This document shows positions 41,268 through 49,673 of a stretch of DNA of 64,000 nt, one piece after another (the stretch's first letter is position 1; each line of letters opens with the position of its first letter). The notes below the pieces were generated by a model, which ran no database searches, had not been told where the DNA came from, and was given only the letters and a program-made list of their open reading frames with translations. The position numbers and the translations under genes are program-made. Location: positions 1 to 64,000 of the forward strand of contig PACZ01000009.1 in assembly GCA_002700305.1 (NCBI GenBank), read 5' to 3'. The stretch comes from Hyphomonas sp. Its GTDB lineage: Bacteria > Pseudomonadota > Alphaproteobacteria > Caulobacterales > Hyphomonadaceae.

Positions 41268-41386
41268 TCCACTAAATGCCCCTTCGAAATAAAGAGATGT
41301 GGCGGACACTCTGCGCTAACCCACTCGGTGGGGGCCCCCGTACTAACGCCCAAAGCTGGTTAAAAGCCCTTTGGAGGTTAGGTGTC
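41268..41386 (+). promoter_or_regulatory. structured 5' leader of ornithine decarboxylase, candidate speF-type RNA
   Basis: Alternating complementary segments occur: CTAACC (41316-41321), CTAAC (41343-41347), GGTTA (41358-41362) and GGTTAG (41376-41381). The last overlaps the GGAGG ribosome site (41373-41377), so pairing with either CTAAC copy would hide it, while GGTTA at 41358 competes. A CCCAC-TCG-GTGGG hairpin (41320-41332) and a GGGGGCCCCC palindrome (41330-41339) add further alternatives. The speF RNA motif is known upstream of ornithine decarboxylase genes in alphaproteobacteria; whether this is that motif needs a covariance search. Confidence 0.5.
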
Positions 41387-42580
41387 ATGCACTCCTATGC
41401 TACCCCAATTCATATCGTTCGTGAGTCCCAGCCGGACATTCCCGTCTGGTGTTTCCGTCCGGAGCGCGTCACCGCGTCGGCGAAATGGTTTCGCGAGTCC
41501 TTCTCGGCCGAGCCGTTCTATGCCGTGAAGGCAAACCCCGGCGTGCACGTGCTCGACGCCCTCTGGGCCGGCGGCGTGCGCAGCTTCGATTGCGCCTCCG
41601 ATACGGAAGTCGAGCTGATCCGTACACGTTTCCCGACAGCGCGCATCGCGTTCCTGCACCCGGTGAAGAACCGCCGTGCGATCGCCCGCGCCTACAAGGA
41701 ATTCGGCGTGCGCATCTTCGTCACCGATACGATGGCGGAACTGAACAAGATCCTTGAGGAAACCGGCTATGCCGACGACCTGACGATCATTGTCCGTGTC
41801 GCCGTGTCCTGCGACGGCGCCGCCCTGCCACTGGCCGGAAAATTCGGCGCAAGCGCTGAAGACGCCGCGGAAATCCTGCGCGAAGCCCGCCGCTATGCAG
41901 ACGAGCTGGGCGTGTCGTTCCACGTTGGCAGCCAGGCTCTGAAGCCAACGGCCTGGGCAACCGCCATGGCCGACGTGTCGCGGATCATCATCACCGCAGG
42001 TGTCACGGTCGATATCGTCGATGTCGGCGGCGGCTTTCCGTCCGTATACGCTGACAACGCCCCGCCGGCGCTGGAATCCTATGTCGCCATGATCGAAGCC
42101 TCGTTCGAGGAAATGTTCGTTCTCGAAAACGCAGACCTGTGGTGCGAGCCGGGCCGTGCGCTGGTCGCCGAATCGGAAAGCCTGCTGTGCCGGATCGAAC
42201 TGTCGAAAGACGGCGCGCTCTATATCAATGACGGCTCCTATGGCGCCCTCTATGATGCCGTGCACGAGCGCTGGCAGTTCCCGAAACGCGCCATCGCCGG
42301 TGACGGCCGCAAACTGCACGGCATGAAGCCTTACCGCGTCTATGGCCCGACCTGCGATTCGACCGACAAGTTCCCGGACGAGATCATGCTGCCGGCCGGT
42401 CTGACCGAAGGCGACTATATCGAGTTCGGCAACCTCGGCGCCTATGGCCGTGCCATGTCCAGCCGCTTCAACGGCTTCGGCGAAACCGAAGTGGTGGAAG
42501 TACAGGACGCACCGTGGCCGAGCCTTTACGGGTCGGTCGGTGCCGAAGTCGTGTCCATCGGGTCCAGAGCCACGCTCTGA
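41387..42580 (+). CDS. fold-type III ornithine/lysine-type decarboxylase
   Basis: The ATG at 41387 lies nine bases after GGAGG and matches the family N-terminus; an upstream in-frame ATG at 41276 lies inside the leader. The 397-residue enzyme is an alanine-racemase-fold decarboxylase: PLP Lys48 in FYAVKANP, the HVGSQ strand, VDVGGGFP (phosphate cup), CEPGRALVAES, and catalytic Cys323 in GPTCDSTD. It makes putrescine from ornithine, the first step of polyamine synthesis, in the cytosol. Its last 55 bases overlap the end of murI on the other strand. Confidence 0.92.
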   Translation: MHSYATPIHIVRESQPDIPVWCFRPERVTASAKWFRESFSAEPFYAVKANPGVHVLDALWAGGVRSFDCASDTEVELIRTRFPTARIAFLHPVKNRRAIARAYKEFGVRIFVTDTMAELNKILEETGYADDLTIIVRVAVSCDGAALPLAGKFGASAEDAAEILREARRYADELGVSFHVGSQALKPTAWATAMADVSRIIITAGVTVDIVDVGGGFPSVYADNAPPALESYVAMIEASFEEMFVLENADLWCEPGRALVAESESLLCRIELSKDGALYINDGSYGALYDAVHERWQFPKRAIAGDGRKLHGMKPYRVYGPTCDSTDKFPDEIMLPAGLTEGDYIEFGNLGAYGRAMSSRFNGFGETEVVEVQDAPWPSLYGSVGAEVVSIGSRATL

Positions 42581-43395
42581 AGCTCCGGAAAACCGTATCG
42601 CCTGAGGACGAGCGCGAGATCCGCCTCGTCCTCGGGATGACTGGTCAGATAAGCGTGCCCGCCAATACCGCGCGCCTCGGTCTCTACCGGCAGTACACGG
42701 ATGGTCTGGCGCGCAATTGCAGCCCCTGAATCGACATAGCTGACAGGCTGGGGCGCGCTGGCAATCAACTGGCCGCGCACAAGCGGGAAATGCGTGCAGG
42801 CCAGCACGATCGTGTCGATCTTCTCCCCGCCCGGTACATCGAACAGGGGCGCCTGCGCTTCGGCAAACCGGTCGATATGGATGTCCTCCCCCCGCGCATG
42901 CGCCTCGGCCAGCCGGACCAGCTCGATACTGCCATGCATTATGACGCGCAGATGGCCGGCGAATTTCTCAATCAGTTCGGACGTATAGGCCCGGCGGATC
43001 GTGCCGGGCGTCGCCAGCAGGCCGATCGTGCCGGTGCGGGTAAGCTGGGCGGCAGGCTTGATCGCCGGCACGGTGCCAACGACCGGAATGTCGAGCGCGG
43101 CACGCACATCCTGCAGGGCGAGCGTCGAGGCGGTGTTGCAGGCGATGACGAACACGTCCGGCCGCACCCGGTCGCAGAGCGCCTTGGCCACTTTCGGCAG
43201 GCGCTCGCGCAGGGCCTCGTCAGATTTGTCGCCATAGGGAAAGAAACCGGAATCGGCGGCATAGTGCACACCAAGCACCGGACCCAGCGCGCGGATCTCC
43301 TCCGCAACCGTCAGGCCCCCGACCCCGGAATCGAAGACAAGCACCCGCCCGCGGGCAGGAGACGGAACAAAATTACCGGGCAGCATCTCAACCAT
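42526..43395 (-). CDS. murI: glutamate racemase
   Basis: The 289-residue enzyme converts L- to D-glutamate for peptidoglycan. Signatures are VFDSGVGGLTV (Asp22, Ser23), catalytic Cys86 in IACNTAS, and the second catalytic Cys200 in LACTHFPL. The length is usual for the family (about 270-290). The 3' end runs 55 bases into the ornithine decarboxylase gene on the opposite strand; both C-termini look intact. The upstream neighbour on the same strand is the inositol-monophosphatase-family gene. Confidence 0.93.
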   Translation of the reverse strand: MVEMLPGNFVPSPARGRVLVFDSGVGGLTVAEEIRALGPVLGVHYAADSGFFPYGDKSDEALRERLPKVAKALCDRVRPDVFVIACNTASTLALQDVRAALDIPVVGTVPAIKPAAQLTRTGTIGLLATPGTIRRAYTSELIEKFAGHLRVIMHGSIELVRLAEAHARGEDIHIDRFAEAQAPLFDVPGGEKIDTIVLACTHFPLVRGQLIASAPQPVSYVDSGAAIARQTIRVLPVETEARGIGGHAYLTSHPEDEADLALVLRRYGFPELQSVALDPMDTTSAPTDP

Positions 43396-43453
43396 GAAGA
43401 AAACCTAATCGCATTCGCAAAAGGCGAAAACGGGGCAAAACCCGTGGCGATTT

Positions 43454-44185
43454 TCAGGCCCAGCGCGCATCGATGCCATACCGGCCGGGCGCAATCCTGC
43501 CAGCCTCAACCGACAGGCCCGCCTCGCGGCAGATGATGTCTGCGGCGGCAATGTCCCACAGGCCGCAGCCCTGCTCCACATAACCGCCCAGCCGCCCGAG
43601 TGCGACGGAGGCCAGAGAGAAGACGGCGCAGCGGTAACGCACCACGGCATAGCCCTGATCGCGGAAGGTCTGCGCCCGGGCATCGGTCTCCGGCCCCGGC
43701 TCGAAGTCGTTCTCTCCGAGCGCCACGATCTTTACCGGTCCGCGCGATGCGGCGCGGGGCTGAGCGACCCCGTTCACGCGCAGGCCAGTCCCGCTTGCCG
43801 CGGACAGCAACAGGCCTAGTTCCGGCAGCGCAATGGCCCCGAGCGTCGAAACGCCCTGCTCGATATATCCGGCGGAAATGCCCCAAAGCGGCAGACCGAG
43901 CAGGAAATTCGATGTCCCGTCGATCGGGTCCAGCGCCCAGCCGGTGATCCCTTCGCCAAGATGGCCGCCCATTTCCTCCCCGATGATGCGCCCTTCCCCG
44001 AATTCATCTGCCAGACACTGTCGAAGCAGAGCTTCGACTTCGAGGTCTGCGCTCGAGGCGAACTGGCCGGCTGATTTCTCGTCCACGACCAGCGTCTCAC
44101 GCCTGCGCGTCCAGGACAGGGCCAAGTCCGACGCTTCCTGCATGATGTGTTCAAGCGGTTCGAGCGCGGCTGTGCCGGAATTCAC
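43454..44185 (-). CDS. inositol monophosphatase family protein
   Basis: The 243-residue protein has the metal-binding EE pair (Glu70, Glu71 in GEEMGG), DPIDGTSNF (86-94) and the C-terminal GCGLWDIAAADIICREAG. Family members dephosphorylate inositol phosphate, histidinol phosphate, fructose bisphosphate or PAP with Mg2+; the substrate here is not fixed. It precedes murI on the same strand by 58 bases and diverges from the copper operon over a 184-base gap. Confidence 0.9.
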   Translation of the reverse strand: MNSGTAALEPLEHIMQEASDLALSWTRRRETLVVDEKSAGQFASSADLEVEALLRQCLADEFGEGRIIGEEMGGHLGEGITGWALDPIDGTSNFLLGLPLWGISAGYIEQGVSTLGAIALPELGLLLSAASGTGLRVNGVAQPRAASRGPVKIVALGENDFEPGPETDARAQTFRDQGYAVVRYRCAVFSLASVALGRLGGYVEQGCGLWDIAAADIICREAGLSVEAGRIAPGRYGIDARWA

Positions 44186-44334
44186 GGTGAAGCCTCCATC
44201 ATTGCGCGCAAAGGTTGCGCTTTGGCGTCATCTGACGGTCGCCGCAGCTCTCTGACAAGGGCCACCCGGTAAAGTCGCCGCCGCTTTGTGATTTTGAAAA
44301 CCTGCCGGCTGATGCTTATTTGGACCTCAACCAC

Positions 44335-44352
44335 CTCCCGGATCGCCGGGAG
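44335..44352 (+). promoter_or_regulatory. inverted repeat before the copper operon
   Basis: A 7-bp inverted repeat CTCCCGG-ATCG-CCGGGAG lies 18 bases before the first gene of the copper operon (44370). It may be a leader hairpin or an operator. An ACCTCAA element nearby (44324-44330) faintly resembles one half of copper-responsive MerR-type sites, without the second half. No CueR or CopRS gene is in the window. Confidence 0.35.
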
Positions 44353-44369
44353 CTCTGCAGGCTTTGCGC

Positions 44370-44768
44370 ATGTTCTTGATGAGATCCTTCTTTCTGGCAG
44401 GCCTCGCCCTGTTCTTCGCGGCCCAGCAGGCGCTTTGCGCCTGTGACGCGCCGCAGGCCCAGATGGCAGGAGCTGTGGAGATGGCACACAGCATGCCAGC
44501 CGGTCATGCCTGCGATGAAATCCAGGCGCCGCATCACGACAAATCGGCCTGTCCCCACTGCAATGCAGCTTCTGACCTGATCGCGCAAACCCCTCACGCC
44601 ATGGCCACACCGGCCCTGCCAGTCAGTGCGGCCCCGGCGGTGTTCCTGCCATCCGAGGCATTCAGAGTCTCGGCGCCGCCCCAGCGGCCGCCCAAATACA
44701 TGCTCTACGAAGCGTCCGGCCCGCCACGGCTGACGCCGCTCCAGCTGAAAACACGCTTTCTGAATTGA
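44370..44768 (+). CDS. small exported Cys/His-rich protein of the copper operon
   Basis: I start at the ATG at 44370; a TTG two codons upstream is possible. The 132-residue product has a signal peptide ending near ALCA. The mature part carries likely copper ligands: HSMPAGHACDE, APHHDKSACPHCN (a C-x-x-C pair with neighbouring His). The C-terminus is Pro-rich. It resembles small proteins (DUF2946-like) encoded before copper oxidases in proteobacteria. Seventy-five bases separate it from copA. Confidence 0.7.
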   Translation: MFLMRSFFLAGLALFFAAQQALCACDAPQAQMAGAVEMAHSMPAGHACDEIQAPHHDKSACPHCNAASDLIAQTPHAMATPALPVSAAPAVFLPSEAFRVSAPPQRPPKYMLYEASGPPRLTPLQLKTRFLN

Positions 44769-44843
44769 GACCGGCCCGGTGGGCTGCGCCGCCTGTGCGC
44801 CTGCCCGTGATGCCTGTTCTCTCAATTCAGAAGGAGTCTTCCC

Positions 44844-46793
44844 ATGTTCAATCGACGGCATTTCCTGCAGGGCAGCGCCCTGATGGGCCTTTCGTCCCTG
44901 CTGCCCGCTTCGCTGCTGCCGGCCTGGGCCCGCAGCGCCAGCGACGGCAATACCGGCCTCGCACCCACCACGGCGACGGAGTTCAACCTATCCGTCGGCC
45001 GCTTCCCGGTCCGCATTGACGGACGCACCGGCGAAGCGGTGGGCGTCAACGGCACGTTGCCTGCGCCGCTGATCCGCTTTCGCGAAGGCGACGAGATCAC
45101 GCTCAACGTCACCAACACGCTGGACGAAGACACCAGCATCCACTGGCACGGCTTGCTCGTGCCGTTCCAGATGGACGGCGTGCCTGGCGTGACCTTCCCC
45201 GGTATCCGGCCGGGTGAGACATTCACCTACAAATACGCCGTGCCGCAATCGGGCACTTATTGGTACCACTCCCATTCCGGCCTGCAGGAACAGGAAGGCG
45301 TCTACGGCCCGCTCATCATCGACCCGCATCATCACGACCCGGTCAGCTATGACCGCGAATATGTGCTGGTCCTCTCCGACTGGAGCTTCGAAAGCCCCTA
45401 CCGGATCTTCGCCAAGCTGAAGAAGATGAGCGATGCCTATAATTTCCAGCAACGCACCATGGGCGACTTCCTGAAGGACGCGCAGGAACGCGGCCTCGGT
45501 TCCGCCTGGGACGAGCGCGCCATGTGGTGCCAGATGCGCATGTCGCCGCGCGACATCGCGGACGTAACGGGCGCGACCTATCACTATCTGATCAACGGCC
45601 ACGCCACCGCCGACAACTGGAACGGCATCTTCCAGCCGGGCGAACGCGTGCGGCTGCGGATCATCAACGCCTCGGCCATGACGATCTTCAATGTCCGCCT
45701 GCCCGGCCTGCCGATGACCATCGTGGCCGCCGACGGCCTCAATGTGCAGCCGCTGGAAGTCGACGAGTTCCAGATGGGCGTCGCCGAAACCTATGACGTG
45801 ATCGTCGAGCCGAAGGACGACCGCGCCTATGCGTTCGTTGCCGAAAGCATCGACCGTTCCGGTCAGGCAGTCGCGACGTTCGGGCCGCGCCCCGGCATGC
45901 GCGCCGAAGCCCCTGCCCTGCGCGCTGTCCCGACCCTGACCATGAAGGATATGGGGATGGATCACGGCTCAATGGATCATGGGAGCATGGACATGGGCGG
46001 GATGGATCATTCCGAAATCGACCATGCCGCGATGGGTCATGACATGAGCGCGATGGAGATGTCCGGCCATGAAGGCCACGACATGGGTGGTATGGCAATG
46101 GACCACTCCGCACACGGCATGACAGAAGACGCCAACTGGCCGGTGGAAAAAAAGGACATAAAGCGCGGCCCCGGTGTCGCAAATGTCGCCATGATGCCGA
46201 TGAGCCGTCTTGATGAACCCGGCATCGGACTCGAAAACGTCAGCCACCGGGTGATGCGCTATTCCCAGCTGCGCAGCCTCACCCCCAATCCGGACCTGCG
46301 CCCACCCGGCCGCGAGATGGAGATCCACCTCACCTCCAACATGGAACGTTATATGTGGAGTTTCGACGGGGTGAAATTCTCGGAGGTGAAAGAGCCCATC
46401 ATCTTTCATGAAGGCGAGCGCCTGCGCGTGACGCTGATCAACAACACGATGATGCCACATCCGATCCACCTGCACGGCATGTTCTTCGACCTCGTCAATG
46501 GCGGCGGTGATCATAAGCCCCGCAAGCACACCGTGATCGTGAAACCGGGGGAAAAGCTCTCCTTCGACGTCTCGGCAGACCATGTCGGCGACTGGGCATT
46601 CCACTGCCACCTGCTTTATCACATGCATGCCGGCATGATGCAGGTTGTCTCAGTCCTGCCGTCTACGGACAAACCCGCAATGGACCATGAGCATATGGAC
46701 CACGACATGCCCATGGAGCACGAAATGCCGATGGATCACGACATGATGGATCATTCCGCCATGGGCCACGACAAGCACGGGGAGATGAAGTGA
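44844..46793 (+). CDS. copA: periplasmic multicopper oxidase CopA
   Basis: The 649-residue enzyme oxidises Cu(I) to less toxic Cu(II) in the periplasm. It begins with a twin-arginine signal (NRRHFLQG) and shows the copper ligand motifs in order: HWHG (100-103), WYHSHS, HPIHLHGMFFD and HCHLLYHMHAGMM (type 1, 2 and 3 sites). Residues about 370-425 form a Met/His-rich insert with repeated MDHGSM-type units, and the C-terminus ends in a similar tail. Both are copper-binding segments typical of CopA. The start follows GAAGGAG. CopB overlaps its stop. Confidence 0.95.
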   Translation: MFNRRHFLQGSALMGLSSLLPASLLPAWARSASDGNTGLAPTTATEFNLSVGRFPVRIDGRTGEAVGVNGTLPAPLIRFREGDEITLNVTNTLDEDTSIHWHGLLVPFQMDGVPGVTFPGIRPGETFTYKYAVPQSGTYWYHSHSGLQEQEGVYGPLIIDPHHHDPVSYDREYVLVLSDWSFESPYRIFAKLKKMSDAYNFQQRTMGDFLKDAQERGLGSAWDERAMWCQMRMSPRDIADVTGATYHYLINGHATADNWNGIFQPGERVRLRIINASAMTIFNVRLPGLPMTIVAADGLNVQPLEVDEFQMGVAETYDVIVEPKDDRAYAFVAESIDRSGQAVATFGPRPGMRAEAPALRAVPTLTMKDMGMDHGSMDHGSMDMGGMDHSEIDHAAMGHDMSAMEMSGHEGHDMGGMAMDHSAHGMTEDANWPVEKKDIKRGPGVANVAMMPMSRLDEPGIGLENVSHRVMRYSQLRSLTPNPDLRPPGREMEIHLTSNMERYMWSFDGVKFSEVKEPIIFHEGERLRVTLINNTMMPHPIHLHGMFFDLVNGGGDHKPRKHTVIVKPGEKLSFDVSADHVGDWAFHCHLLYHMHAGMMQVVSVLPSTDKPAMDHEHMDHDMPMEHEMPMDHDMMDHSAMGHDKHGEMK

Positions 46794-47602
46794 TGCGCAG
46801 AACGCTTCTTTCCGCATTCGCCGCGCTCGCCATCGCAACAGGTGTCTCGGCGCAGACGCACGACCAGCATGGCGACGCTTCAGGCGACAAGCCCTGGTCC
46901 CAGGCCGATGCCTATTTCGACCCGGCGGAAATGGACGCCGCCCGCGCGCATGCACAATCGCACTCCGGCGACACGCCCTTCGCCATGATCCGGTTTGACC
47001 GGCTGGAGGCTCAGTCCTTTGACGGGGAAACCGTCGGCGTCTGGGATGCCGATGCCTGGTATGGTGGGGACATCAACAAGGTCTGGCTGAAAACCGAAGG
47101 CGAATATTCCTTCGAGGAGAGCGACCTCGAAGAGGCCGAAGTCCAGCTGCTCTGGTCCCGCGCCATTTCCCGCTACTTCGATCTTCAGACCGGGGTGCGC
47201 TATGATTTCGAACCGGATGGCCTGGCCCACGCAGTTCTGGGTGTACAGGGTCTCGCCCCCTATTGGTTTGAAGTCGATGGCGCCGCCTTCCTCAGCGAGA
47301 AAGGCGACCTCACCGCCAGTTTCGAGGCGGAGTATGATCTGCTCCTCACCAACCGGCTGATCCTCCAGCCAAGGCTGGCAGCGGGCTTGTCGGCGCAGGA
47401 CATTCCGGAGCGGGCGCTTGGCTCGGGCCTGACGAAGCTGCAGGCTGGCCTCCGCCTGCGCTACGAATTTGTCCGGGAATTCGCGCCCTACATCGGGGTC
47501 GAACACAGCGCCAGCTTCGGCCGGACGGCTGATCTGATCGAAGCGGCGGGCGGCGAGGCGGATGAGACGCGCTTCGTCATCGGTATCCGCACCTGGTACT
47601 GA
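46793..47602 (+). CDS. copB: outer-membrane copper resistance protein CopB
   Basis: The gene starts at ATG 46793, sharing a base with the copA stop (TGATG); a GTG one codon upstream is less likely. The 269-residue protein has a signal peptide (TGVSAQ) and the CopB domain (FAMIRFDRLEAQSFDGETVGVWDADAWYGG), ending as an outer-membrane beta-barrel with an aromatic C-terminus (IRTWY). The Met-rich N-terminal stretch of some CopB proteins is reduced to a few His residues. It works with CopA in copper tolerance. Confidence 0.92.
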   Translation: MRRTLLSAFAALAIATGVSAQTHDQHGDASGDKPWSQADAYFDPAEMDAARAHAQSHSGDTPFAMIRFDRLEAQSFDGETVGVWDADAWYGGDINKVWLKTEGEYSFEESDLEEAEVQLLWSRAISRYFDLQTGVRYDFEPDGLAHAVLGVQGLAPYWFEVDGAAFLSEKGDLTASFEAEYDLLLTNRLILQPRLAAGLSAQDIPERALGSGLTKLQAGLRLRYEFVREFAPYIGVEHSASFGRTADLIEAAGGEADETRFVIGIRTWY

Positions 47603-47631
47603 TCCGGCGGGTCTGGTCCAATCCCACTATA

Positions 47632-47667
47632 CAGACCCCTTTGTTTTCCTTGAAATAAAGGGGTCTG
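47632..47667. terminator. hairpin after the copper operon
   Basis: A perfect 11-bp stem CAGACCCCTTT / AAAGGGGTCTG (47632-47642 with 47657-47667) with a 14-base loop lies 30 bases after the copB stop. It can serve as the operon terminator; there is no T-run directly after it on the plus strand. It also sits 80 bases before the next gene, so a leader role is possible. Confidence 0.55.
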
Positions 47668-47746
47668 CATCGCCTTTGGCATGAGTCTTGTTGTGCGTTG
47701 CAGCATAGAGGCGTACTGTTCAGGACAGAAAAGGGATACAGGACTG

Positions 47747-48049
47747 ATGGAATATTGGCTTATGCCCTGGCGCGCGACATTGTCTGTTGCGGCCGCCACG
47801 CTCGAAACCACGCTGGTCATGCAGAAGAGCCTCGCCGGCCTGACAGGGATGAGCGGCTTTGAGCCGCTGGATGAAAACCGCCTGCGTGACGCCTTTCATT
47901 CGGCCGCTGACGTGAACCTGCGCCGCTGGGGCGATACGGCGGAAATGCTGCAGAATCTGCCATCCTGGTACCGGGATCTTGGCCGCATGCCGGGCGACCT
48001 GATGACCGACTGGTTCGACGCCCATCACCGGACCGCCAGCACCGACTGA
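47747..48049 (+). CDS. small hypothetical protein, phasin-like pattern
   Basis: I start at ATG 47747, preceded by AGGA; the upstream open frame begins within the preceding hairpin region. The 100-residue product begins MEYWLMPWRATLSVAAATLE and is predicted helical and amphipathic, with further Trp residues (LRRWGDTAEML, LPSWYRDLG). The pattern resembles short phasin-type granule proteins, but similarity is too weak for a firm name. It converges on the PhoR-like kinase gene, 14 bases away. Confidence 0.6.
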   Translation: MEYWLMPWRATLSVAAATLETTLVMQKSLAGLTGMSGFEPLDENRLRDAFHSAADVNLRRWGDTAEMLQNLPSWYRDLGRMPGDLMTDWFDAHHRTASTD

Positions 48050-48063
48050 TCCGGCGCAAGCCG

Positions 48064-49461
48064 TCAGGCGTCTTCGGCCTTGCGCCGCATGGCGGGAAGC
48101 CAGACGGCGAACGCGGATCCCTGCTCCATCACCGTTTCCACCGCCATGCCCCCGCGATGGTGGGCCATGATGTGTTTCACGATGGCCAGGCCCAGCCCCG
48201 TGCCTGTGATCTTGCCGCCGCGGCTCTGGTCTGTGCGGTAGAAACGCTCGCCGAGGCGCGGCAGGTGCTGGCGTTCGATGCCCGGCCCCTCATCCTCAAC
48301 CCGGATCCACACCGCCGGCTCGCCCGGGCCCGGCCGGTTGACCGACTGCAACAGCGTCATCCGCTCGCCATTCTCCCAGACCTGGCCGGACTTCGCCCGC
48401 GCTTCGACCGTATCGGCCGCTGCGCCATAGGTGACCCGGACCGTACCGTCCTTGCGGCAATATTTGATGGCGTTGGAGATCAGGTTCTCGACCACCTGGA
48501 TGAGTTCGTCCCGGTTGCCGATGACCGGCAGCGCCTCATCGGTGCCGGAGACAACCAGCGTCACCCCGCGTTCGTCCGCCATGCCGCCCAGTGCGGCTGT
48601 GCCAGACACCAGCACGTCCTGCATGTCCACCGTGTCGCGCGGGGCGACCTGCTCGGACGACTCGATCCGGGACAGGGACAACAGGTCTGAGATGAGGCGG
48701 GACATCCGCTCCGATTCCACGGCCATGATGTCCAGGAACCGGCCCCAGCTTTCCGGGTCATCCTTTGCCGGGCCGCGCATTGTCTCGATGAAACCGGACA
48801 AGGCCGTCAGCGGCGTACGCAATTCGTGGCTGGCATTGGCAATGAAGTCAGACCGGGCGCGCGCTGCCCGTCGCAGCGGGGTCAGGTCCTCCAGCACGAT
48901 CAGCACCCGGCCGGCATCCAGCGGCCGGGAGACATGCGCCCGCCAGGTCTCATTCGGCCCGGCATCGACATCCACGGCCAGCGGCGCATCAACCTGGGTG
49001 TGGATGGCCTTGTCGATCGCCGACAGCAGCGCCGGGGAGCGAATGACCGTCGAAGCACGCGGCCGGACGCGGTTGTCGAGGCGCAGAATGTCCTCCGCCT
49101 CGGCATTGAAGGCAATGATCCGACCGTCGAAATCGATCTCGAACGCCGGCAGAGGCAGGGCCTTCAAGGGAATGGACGCCGCCGACGGGCCGGGCGCAAT
49201 ACTGTCTGCTGCGCCGTCCACCACGGCCGAGGCCGGCAGGACGGTCGCCGACCCGACATAATAGGCCCAGGCAACAGCGCCCGCCGCGATCAGGGCGGCA
49301 GCGGATTCGATCAGTCCGATGGAGCCGGTCACCAGCAGCAGCACGAGAACCGCCGCAAAGCACGATATAAGCACGACAAAGTCACGGACCCGCAGGGTCG
49401 TGGCACGGCGTATGCCTCTTTCAGCCCCCTTCTGGGTCGTGGTTGAAAGCACTTCAGTCAT
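48064..49461 (-). CDS. PhoR-like sensor histidine kinase
   Basis: I start at ATG 49461; a GTG nine codons earlier is possible. The 465-residue protein has two closely spaced N-terminal membrane helices (FVVLISCFAAVLVLLLVTG; SAAALIAAGAVAWAYYV), a PAS-like domain (PLPAFEIDFDGRIIAFN), the phospho-acceptor ASHELRTPLTALSGFIETM, and the ATP-binding blocks NLISNAIKYC, DEGPGI and GTGLGLAIVKHI. This layout matches PhoR, the phosphate-limitation sensor. No response-regulator gene is adjacent in the window, although phoB usually neighbours phoR. Confidence 0.88.
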   Translation of the reverse strand: MTEVLSTTTQKGAERGIRRATTLRVRDFVVLISCFAAVLVLLLVTGSIGLIESAAALIAAGAVAWAYYVGSATVLPASAVVDGAADSIAPGPSAASIPLKALPLPAFEIDFDGRIIAFNAEAEDILRLDNRVRPRASTVIRSPALLSAIDKAIHTQVDAPLAVDVDAGPNETWRAHVSRPLDAGRVLIVLEDLTPLRRAARARSDFIANASHELRTPLTALSGFIETMRGPAKDDPESWGRFLDIMAVESERMSRLISDLLSLSRIESSEQVAPRDTVDMQDVLVSGTAALGGMADERGVTLVVSGTDEALPVIGNRDELIQVVENLISNAIKYCRKDGTVRVTYGAAADTVEARAKSGQVWENGERMTLLQSVNRPGPGEPAVWIRVEDEGPGIERQHLPRLGERFYRTDQSRGGKITGTGLGLAIVKHIMAHHRGGMAVETVMEQGSAFAVWLPAMRRKAEDA

Positions 49462-49584
49462 GCGGTTTCCCGGTGGGATCCCTTCCACACACTCGTAGCT
49501 TTTAGGCGCTATCGCGACAGCGGGAAGATGCCAAGCCCTTCCCGGCTGGCTGCCTCAGCATGCATCGCTGGCAGACCTGTATAT

Positions 49585-49639
49585 AATTATTGAAAATCGA
49601 TAATTCCTCATTGACAGTCGAGTAGAGCGAGCGTAACGC
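49585..49639 (+). promoter_or_regulatory. putative promoter and operator of the RND efflux operon
   Basis: A perfect -35 TTGACA (49611-49616) is followed after 17 bases by TAACGC (49634-49639), a weak -10. Immediately upstream is an AT-rich inverted repeat AATTAT-N9-ATAATT (49585-49605), placed where a repressor or activator could act. The operon starts at 49674. No regulator gene is adjacent, so the binding protein is unknown. Confidence 0.4.
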
Positions 49640-49673
49640 AACTGCTTATACCAACAGGAGCAATGCCGAAGGC

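Noticed and set aside
45945-46120. DNA-level repeat in copA
   Set aside because: The repetition follows the Met/His-rich copper-binding protein segment and is explained by coding.
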